In this document: in pieces, positions 5,573-13,341 of the stretch
Position numbering within the stretch: the stretch's first letter is position 1
Layout: each line of letters opens with the position of its first letter
Source of the DNA: Bacteroidota bacterium
GTDB lineage: Bacteria > Bacteroidota > Ignavibacteria > Ignavibacteriales > Melioribacteraceae
Assembly (NCBI GenBank): GCA_021812745.1
Contig: JAKAMS010000029.1
Location: forward strand, 1-13,341
DNA: 13,341 nucleotides
Reading direction: 5' to 3'
Translations under genes and position numbers: made by a program
Notes under the pieces: model-generated
Databases searched by the model: none
What the model saw: the letters and a program-made list of their open reading frames with translations, nothing else
Told to the model about the DNA's origin: nothing

Positions 5573-8500
5573 ATGGAAAAAATACTTGGACTTGATCTTG
5601 GAACGAATTCAATTGGATGGGCAATTAGGAAAATTAATTCTCAACCAAATCAAATTATTGCAAAAGGAGTATTGACATTTGAAAAGGGAGTAGCAACAAC
5701 AAAGAGCGGCGAGGAACCATCAGTAAAAAAAAGAACCGAAAGCAGAGGACGAAGGCGAAATTATCAAGCTGAGAAGTATCGTAAATGGAAGCTGCTTGAA
5801 ACACTTATTTGCTATGAACCAAAAATGTGTCCTCTTACTATTGATGAATTAAATGAATGGAGAAAATATAAAAAAGGTGAAGGCACTCGTTATCCAAGTA
5901 GTAGGGAATTCAAGAATTGGTTAAAACTTGATTTCAATAATGATGGCATTGTAGATTTTGAAAATCCTTATCATCTTAGAAAAGAAGCTTCAGAAACTGT
6001 TATTGATAATCCTTTGATTGTAGGCAGAGCATTCTATAATCTTGTACAAAAAAGAGGGTTTAGAGGAAGAGACGAAGAAGAATCTAAAACAATTATTGAA
6101 GGGAGCCCGGATTTAGGAATAGCAGGCGCAGATGTAATACACAAAGTGATGCAGGAAAAAGATACTACACTTGGCGGTGCTCTGTATTATGAAAACAAAG
6201 AAGGTAAAAGAATTAGAAAACGATATAACATTAGAACAGATTTTGAGAGTGAACTGAAAACGATTTGTAACATTCAAGGGATAGATGAGACCAGCGAGTT
6301 ATTTAAAAATCTTTATAAAACAATAATTTGGCAAAGACCTTTAAGATCACAAAAAGGAAATATTGGCAGATGCACATTTGAACCCTCAAAACAACGCTGC
6401 CCAGTCAGTCATCCTTTATATGAAGAGTACAGAGCATGGTGTTTTATTAATAACATTAAAGCGAAAAGAATAGAACAGTCAGAAAATGATTTTGATTTTT
6501 TATCTAAAGATCAAAGGAATCATATATATGAGAAACTCTTTTTTAGAAAGAGTAAACCACATTTTGATTTTCTGGATATAATAAAGGCATTAGACCCCAC
6601 AGATTCATTGATTTTCAACTTTGAGAAGAATGCAACCAATAAACATCTTGATATAACAGAATTAATTAAACAAAGAAAAAGTAAAAATACTCCATACATT
6701 ACTGTATCCGGTTGCCCGATAAGCGCTTCATTAATGGATATTTTTAATTGCAAGATGGAAGAGATAAAAATTCCCCATACGATAAACGACAAACGGAATG
6801 GTAAGAAGGACTACTACGATTATGAAGATATTTGGCATGTCCTCTTCTCTTTTGAGAGTAGAGAAAAATTGGAATCATTTGCAAAGGAACAATTAAAATT
6901 AGATGATGAGCATATAAAAAAGTTCGCTGGAGTGAAATTACAACATGGCTATGCCAGCTTGAGTATTAACGCCTTAAAAAAAATATTAGTGTATTTGCAT
7001 AAGGGTTTTATTTATTCCGAGTCGGTTTTTTTAGCAAATCTTCCCAAAGTTTTTGGACGAGAACTAAATGACGATGAAATTGAATCAATTATTGATGGAT
7101 TACGAACTCAGTTTAATCATTATAAAAGAATTAAAGAAGAAGTAAGCATTACCAATGCGTTAATAGGTGATTATTTTAACCGCCCTATAGAAAGACAAAT
7201 TGGGAACTATCCAGGATATCAATTAATTAATGACGATTATAAAACGGCTGACGATAAAATTATTGAATTCTACGGGACTAAAACATGGAATGAATTACCC
7301 GATGAAAATAAAAATACTATTAGAGGAATAATTATTCGGGAATATCATAATTTTTTGCAAACGCCCAAGAGAACAGGCAGTAATCTTATTTATAAAACGA
7401 TTCCACGGTTAGATGATTTAATTAAAGATTACTTAAGAAATAGTTGGAATATCCATGAAGATAAGTTTAGGCATCTTTATCATCCTTCCAATATCGAAAA
7501 TTATCTTCCAGCAAAAGAAAAGGATGGGAAAAAATATCTCGGCGATCCCATGCCCATTAGCCGTGGATTTAAAAACCCAATGGCGATGAAAACACTTCAT
7601 CATTTAAAACATTTGATTAATCATCTGCTGGAAAAAGGGAAAATTGATGAACAAACTAAAGTTGTAATTGAAATAGCACGTGAATTAAACGATGCCAACA
7701 GAAGAAAAGCAATATTCTTTTGGCAAAAAAATAGAGAAGAAGAGAATAAAAAGTACCGAGAGGAAATAATATCCGCTGCGAATGATGCAAATGTAGAAGT
7801 AGATATTAATAACATAGAGAACATTTACAAATACCGTCTTTGGGAAGAGCAAAGAAGGGTTTGTATTTATACGGGAAAACCAATCACTTTCTCAAAACTA
7901 TTTAACGGAAATGAAGTTGAAATTGAACACACAATACCAGCTAGCATTTCTTTTGATAACGAGCTTTCTAATTTAACTGTGTGTTTTAAAAAATATAACA
8001 ATGACATTAAACAGAAACAGATACCAACTGCGTGTCCCAATTACAATGGAAACATTACAATTGAATTAAGTGATGGGGCGTGGGAATGCGGCCCTATTAA
8101 AGATCGGATAAAAGTATGGGAAGAAAAAGTTGAGCATCTTAAAAAGAATATTGAGAGCAATAAAAAACAAACCAAGAATCCTTCATTAAGCAAAGAGAAC
8201 AAGGATAGCATAATAGTAAAACGCAGAATGTGGGAGATGGATTTAGAATACTGGCAAAAGAAAGTAAATACGTTTACTATAACTGAATTTAAAACAGCAT
8301 GGAGAAACAGCCAGTTACGAGATACACAAATAGTAACAAAATATGCTCTTCCCTATCTTAAAACAGTATTCGAAAAAGTTGATGTACAAAAAGGAATAAT
8401 TACTGCCGAATTTAGAAAGATATTTAATGTTGGTTTTGAAAAAGACCGGAATAAGCAGACGCATCATGCAATAGATGCAGCTATTCTTACGCTAATACCG

Positions 8501-9784
8501 CATGCATCGTTAAGAGATAAATTGCTTAAAGAGCATTTTACTGCAAATGAACAAAACAGAAAATTTCATACAGCACCTATTCAATGGAATGATTTTCATC
8601 CAAATCATTTATTGAGTCTTGAGGAAGAAATACTTGTAAATCATTTAACACAAAACCGCACACTTACATTAACGAAAAAATATGTTAGAAAACGTGGAAA
8701 AATTCAGTACGTAAAAGAAAAACTTTCAGATGGTAAATGTGCTTATAAGCGGGATGAAGCTGGGAATAAAATTCCAATTATCGCTCAGGGAGATAGTATA
8801 AGAGGGCAATTGCATGAAGAATCGTTTCTTGGTGCAATTAAAGAATTTGAAAAAGACGAAAACGGAAAGCCAAAACTTGAGAACGGTATAGCTATTTACA
8901 AAAAGGAGAAAGATGGAAGTGAAAAGCTAACCTTTGTTAAAAAAATTCTTCTAAAAGATTTTACTTCCGTTGAAGATTTTGAAAAAATTGTCGATAAAAC
9001 TGTTCGCGCCGTTATTACCAACGAGGTTGAGAAAAGAATTGAAAATGGAGAAACATTTAAGGATGCCATTCAAGAAAATATTTGGATGGTTGATGAAAAC
9101 GGTAATCCCAAAATGATTGATAAAAAAGGGAACCCAATAGCACCTATGCGTCATGTCCGTTGTAAAGTTACAGCAGGAAGAGGCTATTTAACTAGAGACA
9201 AAGCACTTGAAATTAAAGAACACGCTATGCCTTCCAAGCAAGAACACAAACAATTTGTTTACGCAAAGAATGATGAAATGTCACTTTGTTTATTCTATGA
9301 AGGAAACGTTAACGGTAAAATCGAAAGAGCATTTAGACTTATTGGGCTCTTTGAGATGTCACAATATAGATTAAAGAGAGTAACCGATATTGCCAATAAT
9401 CCCGAATTTCAGTTTTGTGAAGTAGGAAGAGGAAAGAATAAAACATTAATTCCTCTTTCCTCCGTAATAACAACCGGAACCCATGTTTTGATATACAAAG
9501 AAAGTTCTGATGAATTAAGAGAACTCAATAATAAAGAATTACTTAAACGACTTTACCGTGTTTATAAGTTTAACGAAGCTCCATCAGCTTATATATATCT
9601 TCAACATCATCTTGAAGCAAGACCAGATGGTGAATTAGGTGTGGGCGAGACAGGAATTGAGTTAGCTAAATATCAAGCAAGATTAAAACTTGTTGCGAAT
9701 AATTTTAATTGCTTACTTGAAGAGAAACATTTTACTATAACACTTGATGGAGAAATCGTGTTAAAGCAACAAACGAATTTTTAA
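5573..9784 (+). CDS. cas9: Cas9 endonuclease, type II-C, large Bacteroidota-like form
   Basis: RNA-guided DNA endonuclease of the CRISPR system, 1403 aa from the ATG at 5573 (1405 from 5567). Numbered from 5573: RuvC-I ILGLDLGTNSIGWAI with Asp8; Arg-rich bridge helix about 52-78 (KKRTESRGRRRN); alpha-helical recognition lobe to about 690; RuvC-II VVIEIARE with Glu700; HNH with His786 in VEIEHTIP and Asn809, 23 residues later as in characterised Cas9s; RuvC-III THHAIDAA with His965 and Asp968; then a C-terminal wedge/PAM-interacting region of about 400 residues. All catalytic residues are intact, so both strands should be cut. It is much longer than Neisseria Cas9 (1082 aa) and fits the Bacteroidota branch of II-C. 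A long charged helical insert lies between HNH and RuvC-III. The PAM cannot be read from sequence. First gene of cas9-cas1-cas2. Confidence 0.97.
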   Translation: MEKILGLDLGTNSIGWAIRKINSQPNQIIAKGVLTFEKGVATTKSGEEPSVKKRTESRGRRRNYQAEKYRKWKLLETLICYEPKMCPLTIDELNEWRKYKKGEGTRYPSSREFKNWLKLDFNNDGIVDFENPYHLRKEASETVIDNPLIVGRAFYNLVQKRGFRGRDEEESKTIIEGSPDLGIAGADVIHKVMQEKDTTLGGALYYENKEGKRIRKRYNIRTDFESELKTICNIQGIDETSELFKNLYKTIIWQRPLRSQKGNIGRCTFEPSKQRCPVSHPLYEEYRAWCFINNIKAKRIEQSENDFDFLSKDQRNHIYEKLFFRKSKPHFDFLDIIKALDPTDSLIFNFEKNATNKHLDITELIKQRKSKNTPYITVSGCPISASLMDIFNCKMEEIKIPHTINDKRNGKKDYYDYEDIWHVLFSFESREKLESFAKEQLKLDDEHIKKFAGVKLQHGYASLSINALKKILVYLHKGFIYSESVFLANLPKVFGRELNDDEIESIIDGLRTQFNHYKRIKEEVSITNALIGDYFNRPIERQIGNYPGYQLINDDYKTADDKIIEFYGTKTWNELPDENKNTIRGIIIREYHNFLQTPKRTGSNLIYKTIPRLDDLIKDYLRNSWNIHEDKFRHLYHPSNIENYLPAKEKDGKKYLGDPMPISRGFKNPMAMKTLHHLKHLINHLLEKGKIDEQTKVVIEIARELNDANRRKAIFFWQKNREEENKKYREEIISAANDANVEVDINNIENIYKYRLWEEQRRVCIYTGKPITFSKLFNGNEVEIEHTIPASISFDNELSNLTVCFKKYNNDIKQKQIPTACPNYNGNITIELSDGAWECGPIKDRIKVWEEKVEHLKKNIESNKKQTKNPSLSKENKDSIIVKRRMWEMDLEYWQKKVNTFTITEFKTAWRNSQLRDTQIVTKYALPYLKTVFEKVDVQKGIITAEFRKIFNVGFEKDRNKQTHHAIDAAILTLIPHASLRDKLLKEHFTANEQNRKFHTAPIQWNDFHPNHLLSLEEEILVNHLTQNRTLTLTKKYVRKRGKIQYVKEKLSDGKCAYKRDEAGNKIPIIAQGDSIRGQLHEESFLGAIKEFEKDENGKPKLENGIAIYKKEKDGSEKLTFVKKILLKDFTSVEDFEKIVDKTVRAVITNEVEKRIENGETFKDAIQENIWMVDENGNPKMIDKKGNPIAPMRHVRCKVTAGRGYLTRDKALEIKEHAMPSKQEHKQFVYAKNDEMSLCLFYEGNVNGKIERAFRLIGLFEMSQYRLKRVTDIANNPEFQFCEVGRGKNKTLIPLSSVITTGTHVLIYKESSDELRELNNKELLKRLYRVYKFNEAPSAYIYLQHHLEARPDGELGVGETGIELAKYQARLKLVANNFNCLLEEKHFTITLDGEIVLKQQTNF

Positions 9785-9828
9785 TAAGCATTAAAAGAAA
9801 CTCTAGAACATAAGTATGAGTAAATAGT

Positions 9829-10827
9829 ATGATCAAACGAACATTGTACTTTAGCAATCCGGCGTATCTTAGTAAGAAGAATGAGCAGTTGGTGGTGAAG
9901 CTTAAAGACCAAAAGCAGGATCAAGATCACGAGCAAGATGAAGAAAAGAAACAAGATTTACCCGCCGAGGCGGGAAGAAACGAAGACAAGATTGAAAGAC
10001 GGAATGTTGCTAAAGAAATTTTTAGCACAATACCAATAGAAGATATAGGAATTGCGATTCTCGATCATCAACAGATAACAATAACGCACGGGCTGCTCTC
10101 TTCCCTATTAGATAATAACGCGGCAATAGTAACATGCGATAATTCTCACATGCCGAACGGTCTGTTTATGCCGTTATCATCCAATCAACTGCAAAACGAA
10201 AAATTTAGAGCGCAGTTAGAAGCAAGCGAACCGTTAAAGAAACAATTATGGCAGCAGACAATCTCTATAAAGATTCGCAATCAAGCTGCACTTCTAAAAG
10301 ACAAAAATATTTCAGTAATCAATATGAACGGGTGGGCAAAAAAAGTACGCAGCGGAGATCCGGATAATTACGAGGGACGGGCGGCTGCATACTACTGGAA
10401 AAATTTTTTTCCTATGATGCCGGATTTTACACGCGACCGTTTTGGAGAACCGCCGAATAATCTTCTGAATTACGGCTATGCAATACTAAGAGCTATTGTA
10501 GCGCGTGGATTAACCGGCTCCGGACTTTTACCTACATTCGGAATTCATCATTCAAATAAATATAACGCGTATTGTCTTGCGGATGATATAATGGAGCCTT
10601 ATAGACCTTATGTGGATAAGATGGTTTTAGAAATGGTTGGCAACGGGGAAGATTTTTATGAACTGACACCATCAATAAAGAAACAGCTTCTTTCTATACC
10701 TGTAATAGATGTTTTTATCGAAGGGGAAAAAAGTCCGCTTATGGTTGGGGTACAAACAACAACAGCGTCATTATCAAAATGCTTTGAAGGAAAGCAGAGA
10801 AAGATTTTATACCCGGAAATGGTCTAA
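9829..10827 (+). CDS. cas1: Cas1 integrase with a charged N-terminal insertion
   Basis: Metal-dependent integrase that, with Cas2, inserts new spacers. Type II Cas1 features are clear: MIKRTLYFSNPAYLS start, IPIEDIGIAILDHQQITITHG, SGDPDNYEGRAAAYYW with catalytic Glu182, GIHHSNKYNAYCLADDIMEPYRP with His240/His241 and Asp252/Asp253. At 332 aa it is about 30 residues longer than I expect for the family. The excess is a Lys/Glu/Gln/Asp-rich stretch at about residues 26-58, between the first strand and STIPIEDIG, and it contains a 14-bp palindrome at 9961-9974. The insertion is in a surface part of the N-terminal domain and does not touch the active site. It begins 44 bp after cas9; no good Shine-Dalgarno is visible. 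Confidence 0.95.
   Translation: MIKRTLYFSNPAYLSKKNEQLVVKLKDQKQDQDHEQDEEKKQDLPAEAGRNEDKIERRNVAKEIFSTIPIEDIGIAILDHQQITITHGLLSSLLDNNAAIVTCDNSHMPNGLFMPLSSNQLQNEKFRAQLEASEPLKKQLWQQTISIKIRNQAALLKDKNISVINMNGWAKKVRSGDPDNYEGRAAAYYWKNFFPMMPDFTRDRFGEPPNNLLNYGYAILRAIVARGLTGSGLLPTFGIHHSNKYNAYCLADDIMEPYRPYVDKMVLEMVGNGEDFYELTPSIKKQLLSIPVIDVFIEGEKSPLMVGVQTTTASLSKCFEGKQRKILYPEMV
9961..9974. repeat. Palindrome CCCGCCGAGGCGGG inside cas1
   Basis: Arms CCCGCC and GGCGGG around GA form a GC-rich hairpin in an otherwise AT-rich gene. It encodes LPAEAGR within the charged insertion of Cas1. The composition differs sharply from its surroundings, which suggests an inserted palindromic element. Confidence 0.65.
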
Positions 10828-10855
10828 ACGAATATAATTAGGTGTATCATACAAT

Positions 10856-10881
10856 TGAGGCGCCCCATGGGGCGTCTTTAC
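10856..10881. repeat. Palindrome copy 4 in the cas1-cas2 gap
   Basis: Core CGCCCCATGGGGCG (10861-10874) with outer bases continuing into GTCTTTAC on the right and GAG on the left, a degenerate member of the GTAGAGACG family. It begins about 30 bp after cas1. Confidence 0.65.
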
Positions 10882-10896
10882 ATATTTTATTTTTCC

Positions 10897-11366
<470 letters not shown>

Positions 11367-11394
11367 AAGTCCCTCTCTTTTTAAGAGAGGGCTT
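11367..11394. terminator. Hairpin after cas2, possible bidirectional terminator
   Basis: CCCTCTCTT-TTT-AAGAGAGGG (11371-11391) is a perfect 9-bp stem, with AAAG/CTTT able to extend it. T residues follow on both strands (CTTT on plus, ACTTTT on minus). It would end the cas transcript from the left and the array transcript from the right. Confidence 0.6.
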
Positions 11395-11466
11395 TAAGGT
11401 GAGTTCATTTTTCCAATCCTAAAACCAGCGTAAGTTGTTTAATTTCAATGACATCTTAGGGGGTAT
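11395..11466. promoter_or_regulatory. Putative leader/adaptation side of the CRISPR array
   Basis: AT-rich sequence between the cas2 hairpin and the first intact repeat. It is proposed as the side where new spacers enter because the opposite end carries the shortened repeat. At 11413-11429 a segment (TAAAACCA core) resembles the repeat end in inverted orientation, 13 of 17 bases, which may be chance. Confidence 0.35.
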
Positions 11467-13240
11467 GTTGGTTTTAAAATTGTCAAAGAAACATTTGAAA
11501 GCAAATCACAACTTATCGGTATACTGATATATTTTCTTATCTGTTGGTTTTAAAATTGTCAAAGAAACATTTGAAAGCAAATCACAACCCAGAGAGGAAT
11601 GTTCCTCTTCGTGGATCTGTTGGTTTTAAAATTGTCAAAGAAACATTTGAAAGCAAATCACAACGGACCTCAAGGAAGACCGAACACAATTTGGGTTGGT
11701 TTTAAAATTGTCAAAGAAACATTTGAAAGCAAATCACAACTATTTATACCGATCCAGGCGATCCGATTCGTTGGTTTTAAAATTGTCAAAGAAACATTTG
11801 AAAGCAAATCACAACTAGTAGCCGATTGCCAAAAACGTATTAATAGTTGGTTTTAAAATTGTCAAAGAAACATTTGAAAGCAAATCACAACTGGCAGAGA
11901 TGATAGAGACCCATCTATTGTGTTGGTTTTAAAATTGTCAAAGAAACATTTGAAAGCAAATCACAACCTTTAAGCGGGATATCTTGTACGTGGAAATGTT
12001 GGTTTTAAAATTGTCAAAGAAACATTTGAAAGCAAATCACAACTGTTGCGCTCGGGCAATATCAGGACAGGGTGTTGGTTTTAAAATTGTCAAAGAAACA
12101 TTTGAAAGCAAATCACAACCTATCATCATAATCCATCGCGCGGACGTAAGTTGGTTTTAAAATTGTCAAAGAAACATTTGAAAGCAAATCACAACCTGCA
12201 TCAACATTTATCACATCTTTTCCGTGTTGGTTTTAAAATTGTCAAAGAAACATTTGAAAGCAAATCACAACCATGTTACGTGTCCGCATTGCGAAACTCA
12301 GTTGGTTTTAAAATTGTCAAAGAAACATTTGAAAGCAAATCACAACACATGGAAGTAATACCGGCAAAGCCAATCGTTGGTTTTAAAATTGTCAAAGAAA
12401 CATTTGAAAGCAAATCACAACGCGGTTAAAGAACTGGCTGAGAATCTTGGAGTTGGTTTTAAAATTGTCAAAGAAACATTTGAAAGCAAATCACAACATT
12501 GACCGTAAAAATCCGTTTATAGTTCCAGTTGGTTTTAAAATTGTCAAAGAAACATTTGAAAGCAAATCACAACGTTGAGGTCATATATTTAATATCGTGC
12601 GTAGTTGGTTTTAAAATTGTCAAAGAAACATTTGAAAGCAAATCACAACATGTAGGGTTAACAACAGGAGGAATGAATGGTTGGTTTTAAAATTGTCAAA
12701 GAAACATTTGAAAGCAAATCACAACTTCAAGCATACAAAACCGCCGTGGAAAATTGTTGGTTTTAAAATTGTCAAAGAAACATTTGAAAGCAAATCACAA
12801 CGACAGAGTAAGAGACTATTTTTCCTCTTACGTTGGTTTTAAAATTGTCAAAGAAACATTTGAAAGCAAATCACAACTATAGTCGAAAACATTCAAGGCA
12901 CTGGGAGTTGGTTTTAAAATTGTCAAAGAAACATTTGAAAGCAAATCACAACTGTGGTTGCTGTTGCGTTGTTTGTCCAAAGGTTGGTTTTAAAATTGTC
13001 AAAGAAACATTTGAAAGCAAATCACAACAATACTTGGCAACAATGTTGCAGCGAACTTGTTGGTTTTAAAATTGTCAAAGAAACATTTGAAAGCAAATCA
13101 CAACTCTGCGATTTGGTACATAACTTGGTCTGCGTTGGTTTTAAAATTGTCAAAGAAACATTTGAAAGCAAATCACAACTATTAGCTGTGAGCTGATAGC
13201 TGTCAGCTCGTTGGTTTTAAAAGGGAGATCAAATCACAAC
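11467..13240 (-). CRISPR. Type II-C CRISPR array: 23 intact 46-bp repeats, one shortened repeat, 23 spacers
   Basis: The plus-strand repeat begins GTTGGTTTTAAAATTG and ends GCAAATCACAAC, 46 bp. All 23 full copies (first 11467-11512, last 13134-13179) appear identical. Spacers are 30 bp except five of 29 bp (11741, 12272, 12347, 12878, 13105), and none repeats. The last repeat (13210-13240) is 31 bp: both ends are kept, but the middle is replaced by GGGAGATC. Strand is given as minus because the tracrRNA anti-repeat pairs with the minus-strand transcript (5'-GTTGTGATTTGCTTTC). crRNAs would be spacer followed by that repeat start. Uniform repeats imply an active or recently active array. Spacer targets cannot be identified without a search. 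Confidence 0.98.
13210..13240 (-). repeat. Degenerate terminal CRISPR repeat
   Basis: It keeps GTTGGTTTTAAAA and AAATCACAAC but has lost 23 bp of the middle, replaced by 8 bp. The TTGACA motif present on the minus strand of each intact repeat is gone. Confidence 0.85.
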
Positions 13241-13249
13241 CGATAGACG

Positions 13250-13324
13250 CTTGAATGGCATTCAAGTGGGTTAAGCAAAACGGAATGGTCACAGGCCATT
13301 CCCTACATTCGTAGATTAATCTAC
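13250..13324. repeat. Three consecutive palindromes right of the array
   Basis: CTTGAATG-G-CATTCAAG (13250-13266), GGAATGG...CCATTCC (13282-13302) and GTAGATTAATCTAC (13311-13324) follow one another with short gaps. They look like dispersed REP-type elements of other families. No promoter or gene is evident up to the window end. Confidence 0.6.
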
Positions 13325-13341
13325 AGTAGGTGAATCAACCC

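Noticed and set aside
11599..13196. Several short open frames inside the array repeating VGFKIVKETFESKSQ
   Set aside because: They are translations of the CRISPR repeat and spacers; the repeat happens to lack stops in this frame. Nothing supports protein coding.

Overview
The window comes from an AT-rich, Gram-negative bacterium of the Bacteroidota/Ignavibacteria type. The evidence is an outer-membrane beta-barrel protein ending in Phe, weak Shine-Dalgarno signals at several genes, a Bacteroidota-style type II-C CRISPR locus (large Cas9, 46-nt repeats whose reverse strand begins GTTGTGATTTGCTTTC), and many dispersed palindromes. The lineage is inferred from this style, not from any marker gene.

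Left part (1-2787), all minus strand: a long-chain acyl-CoA synthetase that runs off the left edge, an intergenic stretch with REP-like palindromes, and a small secreted beta-barrel protein.

Middle (2788-5430), minus strand: a REP-associated tyrosine transposase (RAYT) gene, flanked by palindromes of the GTAGAGACG...CGTCTCTAC family and carrying one inside its coding sequence. Reading through it shows that the gene is cut into three pieces by two ~280-bp cassettes. Each cassette holds one small GIY-YIG nuclease gene between short inverted repeats (TTYACCCCGTGA). Next come a helical protein of unknown function and, just upstream of it, five 21-bp tandem repeats that can be read as a 58-aa heptad-repeat ORF.

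Right part (5430-13341): a complete type II-C CRISPR-Cas9 locus. A tracrRNA on the minus strand (about 5430-5506: anti-repeat, three hairpins, U-tract) lies back to back with cas9. cas9, cas1 and cas2 follow on the plus strand, with no csn2 or cas4. A possible bidirectional terminator comes next, then an array of 23 identical 46-bp repeats, a shortened 24th repeat and 23 spacers of 29-30 bp. The tracrRNA pairs with the minus-strand transcript of the array, so the array should be transcribed right to left, towards the cas genes. The shortened repeat at the far right instead suggests that new spacers enter on the cas2 side.

The cas genes work as a unit: Cas1-Cas2 insert spacers, and Cas9 with crRNA and tracrRNA cuts matching DNA. 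Small palindromic elements have entered this locus as well: one lies in frame inside cas1, three fill the cas1-cas2 gap, and several sit beyond the array. The most unusual parts of the window are the twice-interrupted RAYT gene, the palindromes inside cas genes, and the array polarity.
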